A stretch of DNA of 64,000 nt from Massilia sp. BSC265 (GCF_000740675.1 NZ_JPXI01000039.1:1-64000), one strand, 5' to 3'. Counted from the stretch's first letter, positions 1 to 9,455 are shown. Notes: generated by a model from the sequence alone, not told the origin. A program made the numbers and translations.

Positions 1-1
1 G

Positions 2-943
2 CTGCTGTTTCTGGCGCGCGTCGTGTACGACGCGGTCTTCGCCAGCATGCCGGGTTTCGTCGCGATCGACCATAGCCTGGTGAAGACACCGCTGGCCGGA
101 AGGCTGGTCCACAGTGTCGCCCAAGGCGATGCCGTAAGGGCCGGCGACACCGTCGCGCAGCTTCGCAACGAACTGCTCGAATCGCAGCGCGACGCGCTGC
201 GGGCTTCGCTGGCGGCGGCGCGGCGGCGCATGCAGGCGCAGACCGCTGCCGGCGCGCCGCCGGCAGCGCCGCCGAACCCGGCCGCGCAGCCCATGCTGGC
301 CTTGCGGCAATCACAGTACCGCAGCATGCGCGATCTGGTGGACGAGCAGGCCGCAACCCAGTCCGAACTCGATGAAGCCTATGTGGCCCTGCTGCAGGCC
401 CGGGGCCACACCGCCGCTGTCGCTTCGCGGATTGCTGCAAGCCCCGCGCCGGATGACACGCAGTTCGCGGCTCTGGCTGAACGCCTGGCGGACGTCGAGG
501 CACGCATCGCCGCGCTGCGGCTGGTGGCGCCCCGCGACGGCATGGTATCCCAAGTGTTCCCGAAAACCGGAGAATGGCTGGCCGAGAACACGGAGGTGGC
601 CGACGTCCGTGCGCGTCGCGCACCCAAGGTGGAAGTCTATGTCGATCCCGCGTCGGCATCCGAGGCCAGCGTAGGAAAATGGGCGACGATCCGCTTCCTG
701 GACGGGTACACGCACCGCGCCATGGTAGCCGAAGTGAAGACGACGGCGCAGCGCCTGCCGGCGGACCGCGCCAATCCGCTGGTGGTGCGCCATCACTCGG
801 TGATCGCCATGCTGGACCCGGTGCCGGCCTTGCCAGACCGATACCGGATTAATATCCTGCCGGTCGATGTCACGTTCGACATCTTTCCTTCCGACCAAAA
901 AGGAAATTCAGTTTGGCTCAGCAAGCTTTATGTTTCCAGATAA
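2..943 (+). CDS. HlyD-family periplasmic adaptor subunit (5' end outside window)
   Basis: The reading frame is open from the first bases of the window, so the start lies upstream; about 313 residues are visible. The visible part begins with a hydrophobic stretch (LLFLARVV...) that should be the membrane anchor. A lipoyl/barrel-sandwich half motif follows (VKTPLAGRLVHSVAQGDAVRAGDTVAQL). Next come an Ala/Arg-rich alpha-helical hairpin and a second half motif with the sequence LRLVAPRDGMV. This order is typical of HlyD/EmrA adaptors, which bridge an inner-membrane transporter or synthase to the outer membrane; related domains occur in alginate Alg44. The transporter partner is not visible. It ends in TAA, followed by about 160 AT-rich bases. 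Confidence 0.8.
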   Translation: MLFLARVVYDAVFASMPGFVAIDHSLVKTPLAGRLVHSVAQGDAVRAGDTVAQLRNELLESQRDALRASLAAARRRMQAQTAAGAPPAAPPNPAAQPMLALRQSQYRSMRDLVDEQAATQSELDEAYVALLQARGHTAAVASRIAASPAPDDTQFAALAERLADVEARIAALRLVAPRDGMVSQVFPKTGEWLAENTEVADVRARRAPKVEVYVDPASASEASVGKWATIRFLDGYTHRAMVAEVKTTAQRLPADRANPLVVRHHSVIAMLDPVPALPDRYRINILPVDVTFDIFPSDQKGNSVWLSKLYVSR

Positions 944-1054
944 TCAATTCGATAATATAAAGATGGGTTTCCACTCATTCAATTTGACTTACGGTCAGCT
1001 ATGAATGACCAATTCGCCATCAAAATAAATTAGCGGTTCCTCTTCGCATTTTTT

Positions 1055-1100
1055 CTGCCCGGTAAGTTAATCTGTGCGTCCTCAGAAACTTACCGGGCAG
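1055..1100 (+). promoter_or_regulatory. Perfect 14-bp inverted repeat abutting the start of the next gene
   Basis: CTGCCCGGTAAGTT (1055-1068) and AACTTACCGGGCAG (1087-1100) are perfectly complementary across an 18-nt loop. The right arm ends 4 nt before the ATG at 1105 and covers the place where a Shine-Dalgarno sequence should be. No purine-rich Shine-Dalgarno is otherwise visible. It could be an mRNA structure limiting translation, or a DNA operator. Confidence 0.6.
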
Positions 1101-1104
1101 CATT

Positions 1105-2166
1105 ATGTTCTTTAAGCGATATATTCCACTTGCAGTATTATCAGCATCCTTGGCAGCGTGCGGTGGCGCCGGAGTCGATCAAGCGGAGCCGAGCAGCAAC
1201 ATCAGCGGCAGTGCCGAAGGGTCGGAAAGCCTACCTGCCTTCCGTGTCGCGCAACAGGTCGACGACGCCCCCGCATCGACCACCCGGACGGTTTCCTCGA
1301 TGGCGGATGCCACGATGGCGACCGTGACCGTATCGACCGCGGCAGTTCAGTCCACTAGCGCCACGGCCACCCGGGCAATGTGGAGCTGGTTCGACAGCGA
1401 CATCGCTACCGTGGCCAAGCAGAAGTCGATGCTCGACTTCGCAGCACAGCGCAAGATCAACATCATCTACGTGCACAGCCAGTCACTGCTGGGAAAACCC
1501 GCATTGCTGGCAGGCTTCATCGACCGTGCCGCAGCCCGCTCGGTCAAGGTCGAGTTGCTGTTCGGCGCACCCGAGTGGTCGCGCGCCGAGAACCACCACC
1601 TGGCGCTGGACATACTCAAGCGGGCCAATGCGTTCGTCGCAGGCCTGACGGGCGCGCGCCCGGTCGGCCTGCATTTCGACATCGAACCGCATGGGCTGCC
1701 TGACTGGAACCAGAACCAGGTCAGCTTGGGGAACCAGCTGATCGATTTGTATACCAAGATGAAAGCCGCGCACCGTAGCGGTCTGTATTTGAATGCAGAT
1801 ATTGCAATGGGATATGAGTATGTGCCAATTACCCGTAACGACGTGACCCGTACCCTGTCGCACTGGATGGTCGATACCGTCGATCGCACCACCTTGATGG
1901 CTTACCGCGACTACGCGATGGGCGCCGACAGCATTACTTCGCATGCCGAGCATCCGATTTCTTATGCGCTTACAAAAGGGAAACAGACGATGGTAGGGGT
2001 CGAAACGACTTGTAATCTGGAACCCGCCAAGATTACCTTCTGCGAAGAAGGATATAGTCGAATGGAAAGTAATGTGGCGTCGGTCAATACTCTTTTCGGA
2101 ACTAACGCCGGCTATGGCGGAATGGCCTTCCACGATTATCGCGCTTTGCGTGCATTAAAGAGGTAG
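1105..2166 (+). CDS. Putative lipoprotein with TIM-barrel, glycosidase-like signature
   Basis: This protein of 353 residues has a lipoprotein signal (LSASLAAC, Cys at residue 19) followed by a Ser/Thr/Ala-rich linker to about residue 90. The C-terminal two thirds alternate beta-strand-like and helical stretches. They include GLHFDIEPHG and TTLMAYRDYA, which resemble the DxE catalytic strand and the MxY strand of GH18-like barrels. That comparison is from memory and I cannot name a family. The protein is predicted to face the periplasm or lie on the outer membrane. Its position after an HlyD adaptor is compatible with a polysaccharide export locus. The start ATG lies directly behind a strong hairpin, and TAG ends the frame. 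Confidence 0.6.
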   Translation: MFFKRYIPLAVLSASLAACGGAGVDQAEPSSNISGSAEGSESLPAFRVAQQVDDAPASTTRTVSSMADATMATVTVSTAAVQSTSATATRAMWSWFDSDIATVAKQKSMLDFAAQRKINIIYVHSQSLLGKPALLAGFIDRAAARSVKVELLFGAPEWSRAENHHLALDILKRANAFVAGLTGARPVGLHFDIEPHGLPDWNQNQVSLGNQLIDLYTKMKAAHRSGLYLNADIAMGYEYVPITRNDVTRTLSHWMVDTVDRTTLMAYRDYAMGADSITSHAEHPISYALTKGKQTMVGVETTCNLEPAKITFCEEGYSRMESNVASVNTLFGTNAGYGGMAFHDYRALRALKR

Positions 2167-2304
2167 TTAGGACCTGTCGGCCGGCTGCGGGGGGGAAGCT
2201 TGCAGGACCTGGCGGCAAAAGGTGGACGCACGGATGGAGACGGCAGTGCTGCGGCATTTGGTGTAGGATTGCCGCCATGTTTTCGCTCTTACAACACCCC
2301 GTCC

Positions 2305-3159
2305 ATGCCTGAATACGAACTGTCTCCGCAATATGTTGCCCGCAGTGCCGCCTCCTTCGACTGGTCCGGAACCAGCCTGGGCGATCCTGCCGGCTGGCCG
2401 GCGCCATTGCGTGTGGCCGCCGACCTGCTGCTCAATTCCCCGCTGCCGGGACTGCTGGTGTGGGGGCGTGAGACCGTCCTGGTCTTCAACGAGGCCTATG
2501 CAGAGCTCGCGGGCCTGGGCTGCGGCCGGGTGCCGGGCGGCTCGGTGCCCTCGGTGCTGCCGCCGCCGCTGTCGGCCGCCGGCGCTGCCATGCAGCAGGC
2601 CTGGTCTGGCCAGCCCGGCCTGGTGGCGGGCACGCTGCTCAGCTTCCGCCATGCGGACGGCCCGCTGGAGCACCGCTGCGACCTGCGCCTGACGCCGCTA
2701 ACAGACGGCAACGGCGGTATCGGCGGCATTCACATCCTGCTGGCGCCGCCTGCTGGCGCGCCGGCCGCCGGCGAGCCGGAGCCCGACGACGCCGGCCTGC
2801 GCATCCTGGTGGTCGAGGACAATCTCGATTCCCAGTACTTGGTTTGCGAGATGCTCAAGGCCTTCGGCCACGAAGCCGACGGCGTGGCGCATCCGGACGA
2901 CGCGCTCGCCCTGCTGGCGAAGCAGCGTTACCACGTGCTGTTCTCGGACGTCAGCCTGCCCGGCATGTCGGGGGTAGACCTGGCGCGCCGCGCGCTCCAG
3001 GACAATCCGGCGCTGAAAGTGATCTTCGCCTCCGGCTACGGCGACTCGCTGCTGCGCCACCTCGAGTTTCCCTACCTGTCGCTCCAGAAGCCCTACGAGC
3101 TGGACCAGCTCCAGGACGCCCTGGCAAAGGTGGCGCGCCAGCCGGCGCCAGCCAGGTGA
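2305..3159 (+). CDS. PAS-like sensor plus response-regulator receiver protein
   Basis: The protein is 284 residues long with the start taken at the ATG of MPEYELSP; the open frame extends to a TTG at 2200 but that extension is not protein-like. Residues 10-30 carry the LGDPAGWP box that precedes PAS folds in many hybrid kinases, and a PAS-like domain continues to about residue 150. The C-terminal receiver (about 165-280) has the acidic pair in VVEDN, phospho-acceptor Asp215 in FSDVSLPGMSG and Lys in LQKPY. There is no output domain or kinase core, so it is a single-domain-output or phosphorelay component. Its cognate kinase could be the hybrid kinase encoded downstream. Confidence 0.85.
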   Translation: MPEYELSPQYVARSAASFDWSGTSLGDPAGWPAPLRVAADLLLNSPLPGLLVWGRETVLVFNEAYAELAGLGCGRVPGGSVPSVLPPPLSAAGAAMQQAWSGQPGLVAGTLLSFRHADGPLEHRCDLRLTPLTDGNGGIGGIHILLAPPAGAPAAGEPEPDDAGLRILVVEDNLDSQYLVCEMLKAFGHEADGVAHPDDALALLAKQRYHVLFSDVSLPGMSGVDLARRALQDNPALKVIFASGYGDSLLRHLEFPYLSLQKPYELDQLQDALAKVARQPAPAR

Positions 3160-3259
3160 GGCCGGTGCCCGCGTGTCAAGGGGCTTCGGCTGGGCTACAA
3201 TGGCCCGTACCAGGCCAGGCGCAGCCGTGCGCTTGCCACCTGTCTTCAGGCCAGCATAG

Positions 3260-4360
3260 ATGATTCCGACTGAACCGATCGGCAGCATTCCCCGTCCGCC
3301 CGAGCTGGTCGCCGCGATCCGTGGCGGCGCCCCGGACCGCGAACTCGCGCCCCTGTTCGATGCGGCGGTGCGCGCGACCGTGGCAGACTTCGAGGCGACC
3401 GGGGCGCTCGTCATCAGCGATGGGGAGCAGGGAAAGATCGAGAACTTCTGGTGCTATCCGGTGCACGGCGCGGCCAATACCGCGCCGGACGGGTTCTGCA
3501 TACCTCTGGGCCACAGTCCCGGCGGCGTCACCCACCGCATGCCGCGCCTGACGCACGGTCCCTTCCGTTACCAGCGCTACGCCGACCAGTATCTGCGGGC
3601 GGCACGTCGCTACACGGCCCACCCGCACACGTCGGTCAAGCAGGCCATCATCTCGCCCTCGGCGCTGTCGCTGCTCTACCCGCCCGACGGCGTGGAAGGA
3701 TATCCGCGCGAGCAGTTCCTCGACGACCTGGTGCGTGAACACGAAACCGAGATCCGGCGCTGCCTCGAAGCCGGCGCCCACAAGGTGCAGATCGATTTCG
3801 CCGAAGGCCCGCTGGCGATGCGGCTCGATCCGAGCGGCGCCCTGCTGGCCAGCTTCGTCCACCTGAACAACATGGCCCTGGCGCGCTTCTCCACCGCCGA
3901 GCGCGCCCTGATCGGGGTGCACGTGTCGGCAGCCGGGATTCGCCGTCCGGGAAGCTGCGCGCCCGGCGCCGCCGCGGCCGAGGGACAGGTCGACTACGCC
4001 GAGCTGCTGCCGGCGCTGTTCGAGATCCGTGCCGGCAGTTTCTATATTGCGATGGCCGGCCAGCCGGATCCGGAGCGCGTGCTGCGCATCGCCCGCGACT
4101 ATGCGCGTCCCGAGCAGCGCGTGTTCGTCGGCGTCACCGACCCGCTCGATGCGCGCATCGAGACTGCGCAGCAGGTGCGCGACCGGGTGCTGCTGGCGGC
4201 GCAGTACCTCGACCCGCATCGCCTGGGAACGACCGACGATGCCGGCTTCGCCCCCTTCTTCGACAACGACAGCATCAGCCGCGCCACCGCCTTCGCCAAG
4301 GTGCGCGCACGGGTCGAAGGCACGTGCCTGGCCGCCGCTCTCCTGGAAGGGGCCGCATGA
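3260..4360 (+). CDS. MetE C-terminal-like protein lacking both zinc-ligand cysteines
   Basis: This 366-residue protein matches the short cobalamin-independent methionine synthase-like family. It has ISDGEQGK near residue 52, the barrel strands KVQIDFAEG and FYIAMAG, and the closing block RLGTTDDAGFAPF. In the relatives I know, zinc is held by an HxC motif (GVHTC) and by the Cys of TDDCGF. Here the first reads H221-V222-S223 and the second has Ala328. The fold is therefore probably kept but the usual thiol-activating zinc site is absent. Its function may be altered; a sensory or accessory role is speculative. The gene overlaps the following kinase gene by ATGA, which indicates co-translation. 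Confidence 0.8.
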   Translation: MIPTEPIGSIPRPPELVAAIRGGAPDRELAPLFDAAVRATVADFEATGALVISDGEQGKIENFWCYPVHGAANTAPDGFCIPLGHSPGGVTHRMPRLTHGPFRYQRYADQYLRAARRYTAHPHTSVKQAIISPSALSLLYPPDGVEGYPREQFLDDLVREHETEIRRCLEAGAHKVQIDFAEGPLAMRLDPSGALLASFVHLNNMALARFSTAERALIGVHVSAAGIRRPGSCAPGAAAAEGQVDYAELLPALFEIRAGSFYIAMAGQPDPERVLRIARDYARPEQRVFVGVTDPLDARIETAQQVRDRVLLAAQYLDPHRLGTTDDAGFAPFFDNDSISRATAFAKVRARVEGTCLAAALLEGAA

Positions 4361-7300
4361 GCGAAGAACACGAACTCGAGATGATGCGTTCGGCCGCACT
4401 GCGCAATGCCCAGAGCGTACTGGCCGCGCGCCAACGCGCCGAGGACGAGCTGCTGGCGGCGCAGGAAGCGCTGCGCCGCGCCAACGAGCGCATGGAAAAC
4501 ATGCTCGAGAGCCTGTCCGACGGCTTCTGCGCGGTCGACCGCGACTGGCGCATCACCTATATCAACGGGCGCGCCCTCGACATGATCGCCCCGCTCGACA
4601 AAAGCCGCGCGGGCCTGGTCGGCAAGAACCTGTGGGATGAGTTCGAGGACCTGCACGGCACCTCGGTGGCCGAGGACTGCCGCCGCGCCATGGAGCGGCG
4701 CGAGACCGTGGTGCGCGATTTTTATTACGGACGCCTGCAATGCTGGCTCGAGATGCGCCTGCACCCCTCGCCGGACGGGCTGACCCTGTACTTCCAGGAC
4801 ATCACGCAGCGCAAACTGGACCAGCAGGCCCTGGTCGAGAACAACAACCGGCTGCAGGTGGCGCTGGCGGCCGGGCGCCTGGGCGACTGGCGCTGGGATG
4901 CCGCGCTCGACCGCGTGGTCCTCGGCCTGCGTGCGGCCGGCATCCTGGGCCTGCCCGCCGAGACCCCGCTCCCCTGGCCGCAGCTGCGCGGGCGCCTGGC
5001 TCCCGAGCACCGCATCCAGGTCCGACGCGCCGTGCTCAAGGCATTCAAGGCGCGCGCCGACCTGAACATCGAGTGCCGCCTTGCAACCGGCGGCGCCGGG
5101 AGCGAAGGCAGTAGCGCGCCGCGCTGGGTGGCCCTGGTCGGCCGCCCCGACTACGCCGAACGCAAGGGCCAGGACGCCCTCGTCGGCATGACCGGCGTGG
5201 TGCAGGACATCAGCGGTCGCAAGAGCGCCGAAGACACCCTGCGCCAGAGCGAGGAACTGCTGCGCGCACTGGCCAACACCATCCCGCAGCTGGCCTGGAT
5301 GGCCGGCACCGACGGCGGCATCGTCTGGTTCAACGACCGCTGGTACGAATACACCGGGCGCACGCCGCAGCAAAGCGTAGGCTGGGGCTGGCAGGAAGTG
5401 ATCGAGCCCAGCGTCCTTTCGGCCGTGATGACGCGCTGGCGCGAGACCATCCGCAGCGGCGAGCCCTTCGAGATGGAATTCCCGCTGCGCGGCGCAGACG
5501 GCAGCTACCGCTGGTACCTGACGCGCGTCAGCGCGGTGCGCGATGCCGAGGGCCGCGTGGTGCGCTGGTTCGGCACCAACACCGACGTCGACCAGGTCAA
5601 GCGCGCCGAGCAGGCCCTGCGCGACGAGTCCCACGTGCTCGAACTGCTCAACAATACCGGCAGCATCCTGGCCTCGACCCGCGACCTGCGCTCGCTGCTG
5701 CGCGCGGCCACCGAGGCCGCCCTGGGCGTCAGCGGCGCGCGCTTCGGCGCCTTCCTCCATTACGGACAGGAAGGCGACGGCATCCTGTTTTCGACGGTGA
5801 CGCTGGCGGGCGCCACATCGGGGGAATTCCAGAGCTTCGGCGCGCCGCGCGCGAGCGCGCTCTGCCCGCCGCAGCTGCGCGCCGAAGGCATGGTGCGCAT
5901 CGACGATATCGCCGAAGACCCACGCTACGCCGGCAGCGCCCCGCAGTTCGGGCTGCCGGCCGGCCACCCGGCGGTGCGCAGCTACATGGCGGTGCCGGTG
6001 GCCGCGCGATCCGGCGAGCTGCTCGGCACCATGTTCTTCGGCCATCCGGAACCGGGCGTGTTCACCGAGCGCAGCGAGCGCATCGTGCGCGGCATCTCCG
6101 CCCAGGCGGCAATCGCAGTCGACAACACCCGCCTGTACGAAGCCACCCGCCGCGCCGCCGAGGAGCGCAAGGTCCTGCTCGAGAACGAGCGCGAGGCGCG
6201 CGCCGAGGCCGAGCGCAGCAGCCAGATGAAGGACGAGTTCCTGGCCACCCTCTCGCACGAACTGCGCACTCCGCTGTCGGCGATCCTCGGCTGGTCCCAG
6301 GTCCTGCGCCGCGGCAGCCGCGACGGCGCCGACCTGCAGCGCGGCCTGCAGACGATCGAACGCAACGCGCGTGCCCAGGCCCAGCTGATCGAGGATCTGC
6401 TCGACATGAGCCGCATCACCTCCGGCAAGGTGCTGCTCGACATGCAGGCGATCGCCCCGAGCACCTTCGTCGATGCCGCCATCGAAACCGTGCGCCCGGC
6501 AGCCGACGCCAAGCACATCGCCATCGAACGACATTACCTGGCGCCCGGCGCGCTCGTGGCTGGCGACACCGGCAGGCTGCAACAAGTAATCTGGAACCTG
6601 CTGTCGAATGCGATCAAGTTCACGCCGCGGGACGGCCGGGTGGCGGTCGAAATCAGTGAGCGGGACACCGAAGCTGGCGCGATGGTAGCGATCACCGTGC
6701 GCGACAACGGCGCCGGCATCCGCCCCGAATTCATCACCCACGTGTTCGAGCGTTTCCGGCAAGAAGATGCATCGATGACGCGCCGCCATGGCGGCCTCGG
6801 CCTGGGGTTGTCGATCGTCAAGCACCTGGTCGAACAGCACGGCGGCATGGTACGTGCGGAGAGCGCCGGCGAAGGCCAGGGCTCCAGCTTCACGATCGAG
6901 CTGCCGCGCGCCGAAGCGCCTGCGGCGGCCAGCCGATCGGCACGCGGCTCCGTCGCCCCGACGCTGGCGCCGGAGCCGGCCGAGGCCGCCGTACGCGACC
7001 TGGCCGGGCTGACGGTGCTGGTGGTGGACGATGCGCGCGACGGGCGCGAATTGATCGCCCGCATCCTGACCGACTGCCATGCCAGGGTGCGGGTGGCTGC
7101 CAGCGCGCGCGAAGCCTTCGATGCCCTGCGCGCCGACCGGCCGGACGTGCTGGTGAGCGACCTGGGAATGCCCGAGGTCGATGGGTTCGAACTGATCGGC
7201 TGGGTCCGGGCCCTGCCGCGCGCAGCCGGGGGCCAGCTGCCGGCCATTGCCCTGACCGCCTTCGCCCGGCCGGAAGACCGCCTGAAGGCGCTGGAAGCAG

Positions 7301-7419
7301 GTTTTTCGACCCATATTTCCAAGCCGGTGGAACCGGGCGAACTGATTGCCGCGGTAGCATCGGTGGCTGGACCGGCCGGGCGGCGTGTGGCAGGAGAGGT
7401 GCGCGGGTACAGTCCTTGA
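4357..7419 (+). CDS. Hybrid sensor histidine kinase (PAS-PAS-PAS-GAF-HisKA-HATPase-REC)
   Basis: This 1020-residue, apparently soluble kinase starts at ATG 4357 and overlaps the MetE-like stop codon. An N-terminal coiled coil is followed by three PAS segments (about 45-150, 155-290 and 300-420; the third has LAWMAGTDGGIVWFN). A GAF domain spans about 430-590. The HisKA box TLSHELRTPLS contains the phosphorylatable His634. HATPase motifs follow as NLLSNAIKF, DNGAGI and GGLGLGLS. A receiver closes the protein, with VVDDAR and acceptor Asp935 in SDLGMPEVDG. It autophosphorylates and relays internally. No membrane segment is seen, so the signals are cytoplasmic, possibly a ligand of the GAF or PAS domains. 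Confidence 0.93.
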   Translation: MSEEHELEMMRSAALRNAQSVLAARQRAEDELLAAQEALRRANERMENMLESLSDGFCAVDRDWRITYINGRALDMIAPLDKSRAGLVGKNLWDEFEDLHGTSVAEDCRRAMERRETVVRDFYYGRLQCWLEMRLHPSPDGLTLYFQDITQRKLDQQALVENNNRLQVALAAGRLGDWRWDAALDRVVLGLRAAGILGLPAETPLPWPQLRGRLAPEHRIQVRRAVLKAFKARADLNIECRLATGGAGSEGSSAPRWVALVGRPDYAERKGQDALVGMTGVVQDISGRKSAEDTLRQSEELLRALANTIPQLAWMAGTDGGIVWFNDRWYEYTGRTPQQSVGWGWQEVIEPSVLSAVMTRWRETIRSGEPFEMEFPLRGADGSYRWYLTRVSAVRDAEGRVVRWFGTNTDVDQVKRAEQALRDESHVLELLNNTGSILASTRDLRSLLRAATEAALGVSGARFGAFLHYGQEGDGILFSTVTLAGATSGEFQSFGAPRASALCPPQLRAEGMVRIDDIAEDPRYAGSAPQFGLPAGHPAVRSYMAVPVAARSGELLGTMFFGHPEPGVFTERSERIVRGISAQAAIAVDNTRLYEATRRAAEERKVLLENEREARAEAERSSQMKDEFLATLSHELRTPLSAILGWSQVLRRGSRDGADLQRGLQTIERNARAQAQLIEDLLDMSRITSGKVLLDMQAIAPSTFVDAAIETVRPAADAKHIAIERHYLAPGALVAGDTGRLQQVIWNLLSNAIKFTPRDGRVAVEISERDTEAGAMVAITVRDNGAGIRPEFITHVFERFRQEDASMTRRHGGLGLGLSIVKHLVEQHGGMVRAESAGEGQGSSFTIELPRAEAPAAASRSARGSVAPTLAPEPAEAAVRDLAGLTVLVVDDARDGRELIARILTDCHARVRVAASAREAFDALRADRPDVLVSDLGMPEVDGFELIGWVRALPRAAGGQLPAIALTAFARPEDRLKALEAGFSTHISKPVEPGELIAAVASVAGPAGRRVAGEVRGYSP

Positions 7420-7488
7420 TGCTCCTACCGCGACACGCGGCGCTGTCCTACAAGAAATTTTTAGGGTTTTGCTAGACTATGAAGAGAT

Positions 7489-7528
7489 GGGAGGTGTCCA
7501 TTCCAAAAGGAAATGGAACACCGCTCCC
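7489..7528 (+). promoter_or_regulatory. Imperfect hairpin in the leader of the REC-GGDEF gene
   Basis: The left arm (7489-7504) pairs with the right arm (7509-7528) around an AAAA loop, with two single-base bulges. It lies 22 nt before the chosen ATG and could shape mRNA stability or translation. It is not followed by a T-run, so I do not call it a terminator. Confidence 0.4.
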
Positions 7529-7550
7529 AACAGAGCAGAAGAGAACGAGC

Positions 7551-8555
7551 ATGCCGAGCAGACAAGACATTTTGAACGCGAAGATCCTGGTGGTGGACGA
7601 CTCGCCCGACAATATCGAACTGATGGAAGAGATATTGCGCGAGGAAGGCTACACCTGCGTCAGTTCGACGATGCTGCCTGAACAGGTATGCCCGCTGCAT
7701 CGCGAGCACAACTACGACCTGATCCTGCTCGACCTGCAGATGCCCGGGCTGAACGGTTTCCAGGTCATGAAGGGCCTGAAGGAAATCGAACAGGGCGGCT
7801 ACCTGCCGGTGCTGGCCCTCACGGCCCAGCCGAGCTTCAAGATCGCCGCGCTGGAAGCGGGCGCCCGTGACTTCATCAGCAAGCCCTTCGACTTGCTCGA
7901 GGTGCACAAGCGCATCCACAACATGCTGGAAGTGCGCCTGCTCTACAAGGAACTGGCCCAGTATAGCCGTGCCCAGCAGGAACTGGCGCTCCACGATGCC
8001 CTCACCGGCCTGCCGAACCGCCGCCTGCTGGAAGACCGCATCGAGACTGCCCTCCAGCATGCCCACCGCAGCCACACCAAGGCCGCGATCATGTACCTCG
8101 ACCTGGACGGCTTCAAGGCGATCAACGACACCTACGGCCATGCCTACGGCGACGACATCCTCAAGATGGTCTCGCAGCGCCTGCTGGCGAATTCGCGCAA
8201 GGAAGACACCGTGGCGCGCCTTGGCGGCGACGAGTTCATGGTGGTGCTGGGCGAGATCCACAGCCTGGCAGACGCCCAGGGACCGGCCGCCAAGCTGGTC
8301 GAAGCCGTGTCCGAGCCCTACTTCATCAACGACCTGACCCTGCGCCTGTCGACTTCGATCGGCATCAGCATCTATCCCGACGATGCCGAATCGGTGGACG
8401 CATTGATCAGCATCGCCGACTACGCACTGTACGAAGCCAAGCGCGCCGGCAAGAACCGCTTCTGCTCGCCGGCGGCGAACCGCCAGGCGGCGGCCAAGAT
8501 GCCGGCGCCGGCAAATGCGGGTGCGGGTGCGGTGGAGACCGTGGCGCATCGCTGA
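7551..8555 (+). CDS. Response regulator with diguanylate cyclase output (REC-GGDEF)
   Basis: The protein has 334 residues. An N-terminal receiver (about 10-125) has VVDDS, phospho-acceptor Asp61 in LLDLQMPGLNG and the ISKPFD lysine motif. After a short coiled coil comes a GGDEF domain (about 160-315) with an intact active site, GGDEF at 225-229. An RxxD product-inhibition site (RKED, 216-219) lies exactly five residues before it. It should make cyclic di-GMP when phosphorylated and be feedback inhibited. An upstream ATG at 7479 would add 24 residues. The ATG at 7551 was chosen because the receiver fold starts shortly after it and a purine-rich AGAAGAGAA precedes it. Confidence 0.92.
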   Translation: MPSRQDILNAKILVVDDSPDNIELMEEILREEGYTCVSSTMLPEQVCPLHREHNYDLILLDLQMPGLNGFQVMKGLKEIEQGGYLPVLALTAQPSFKIAALEAGARDFISKPFDLLEVHKRIHNMLEVRLLYKELAQYSRAQQELALHDALTGLPNRRLLEDRIETALQHAHRSHTKAAIMYLDLDGFKAINDTYGHAYGDDILKMVSQRLLANSRKEDTVARLGGDEFMVVLGEIHSLADAQGPAAKLVEAVSEPYFINDLTLRLSTSIGISIYPDDAESVDALISIADYALYEAKRAGKNRFCSPAANRQAAAKMPAPANAGAGAVETVAHR

Positions 8556-8575
8556 GCGCGGACGCCGCGCCCGGG

Positions 8576-8605
8576 TTTCTGTCTGCGCAATTTCTGTCTG
8601 CGCAA
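8576..8605. repeat. Tandem 15-bp direct repeat
   Basis: TTTCTGTCTGCGCAA occurs twice head to tail (8576-8590 and 8591-8605), just behind the REC-GGDEF stop. It looks like a replication-slippage duplication; no function is evident. Confidence 0.8.
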
Positions 8606-8609
8606 TATC

Positions 8610-8637
8610 GGGCGACATGATGTCGCCCAGGTCTTTC
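8610..8637 (+). terminator. Terminator candidate after the REC-GGDEF gene
   Basis: GGGCGACA and TGTCGCCC form an 8-bp stem around a TGA loop (8610-8628), followed by AGGTCTTTCT. The T-tract is interrupted, so this is a moderate candidate. Confidence 0.5.
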
Positions 8638-8688
8638 TCAGCACCATGATTAGCACCGATCACGCCCCTTGCAAGGTGTAAACCAAAG

Positions 8689-8719
8689 GGGCCACGGGCA
8701 GCTCCGCCGCCCGTGGCCC
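8689..8719 (-). terminator. Terminator candidate after the HhH-like gene
   Basis: GGGCCACGGGC (8689-8699) pairs with GCCCGTGGCCC (8709-8719), an 11-bp perfect stem with a 9-nt loop. Read on the minus strand it follows the stop at 8745 and is trailed by CTTTGGTTT. Confidence 0.55.
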
Positions 8720-8744
8720 GCATGAACGAAGTCTCGCCTGCTTG

Positions 8745-9353
<609 letters not shown>

Positions 9354-9383
9354 TTATTCGCCGTTATTACAGCGCGTTTTTCT

Positions 9384-9411
9384 TTGACGTAACAATTTGA
9401 TTTGGTATGAT
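9384..9411 (+). promoter_or_regulatory. Sigma-70-type promoter for the REC-kinase-REC gene
   Basis: TTGACG (9384-9389) and TATGAT (9406-9411) are separated by 16 bp in a locally AT-rich stretch. Transcription should begin near 9418, about 38 nt before the GTG start at 9456. Confidence 0.65.
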
Positions 9412-9455
9412 CTTTCCAGAAGGTAAATCCTTTTAGCGAAAGCACAAGAACCATC

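Noticed and set aside
4099-7314. Very long open frame antisense to the hybrid kinase (over 1000 codons)
   Set aside because: The sense frame encodes a complete kinase. Such antisense frames are common in high-GC genes and this one has no recognisable domain.
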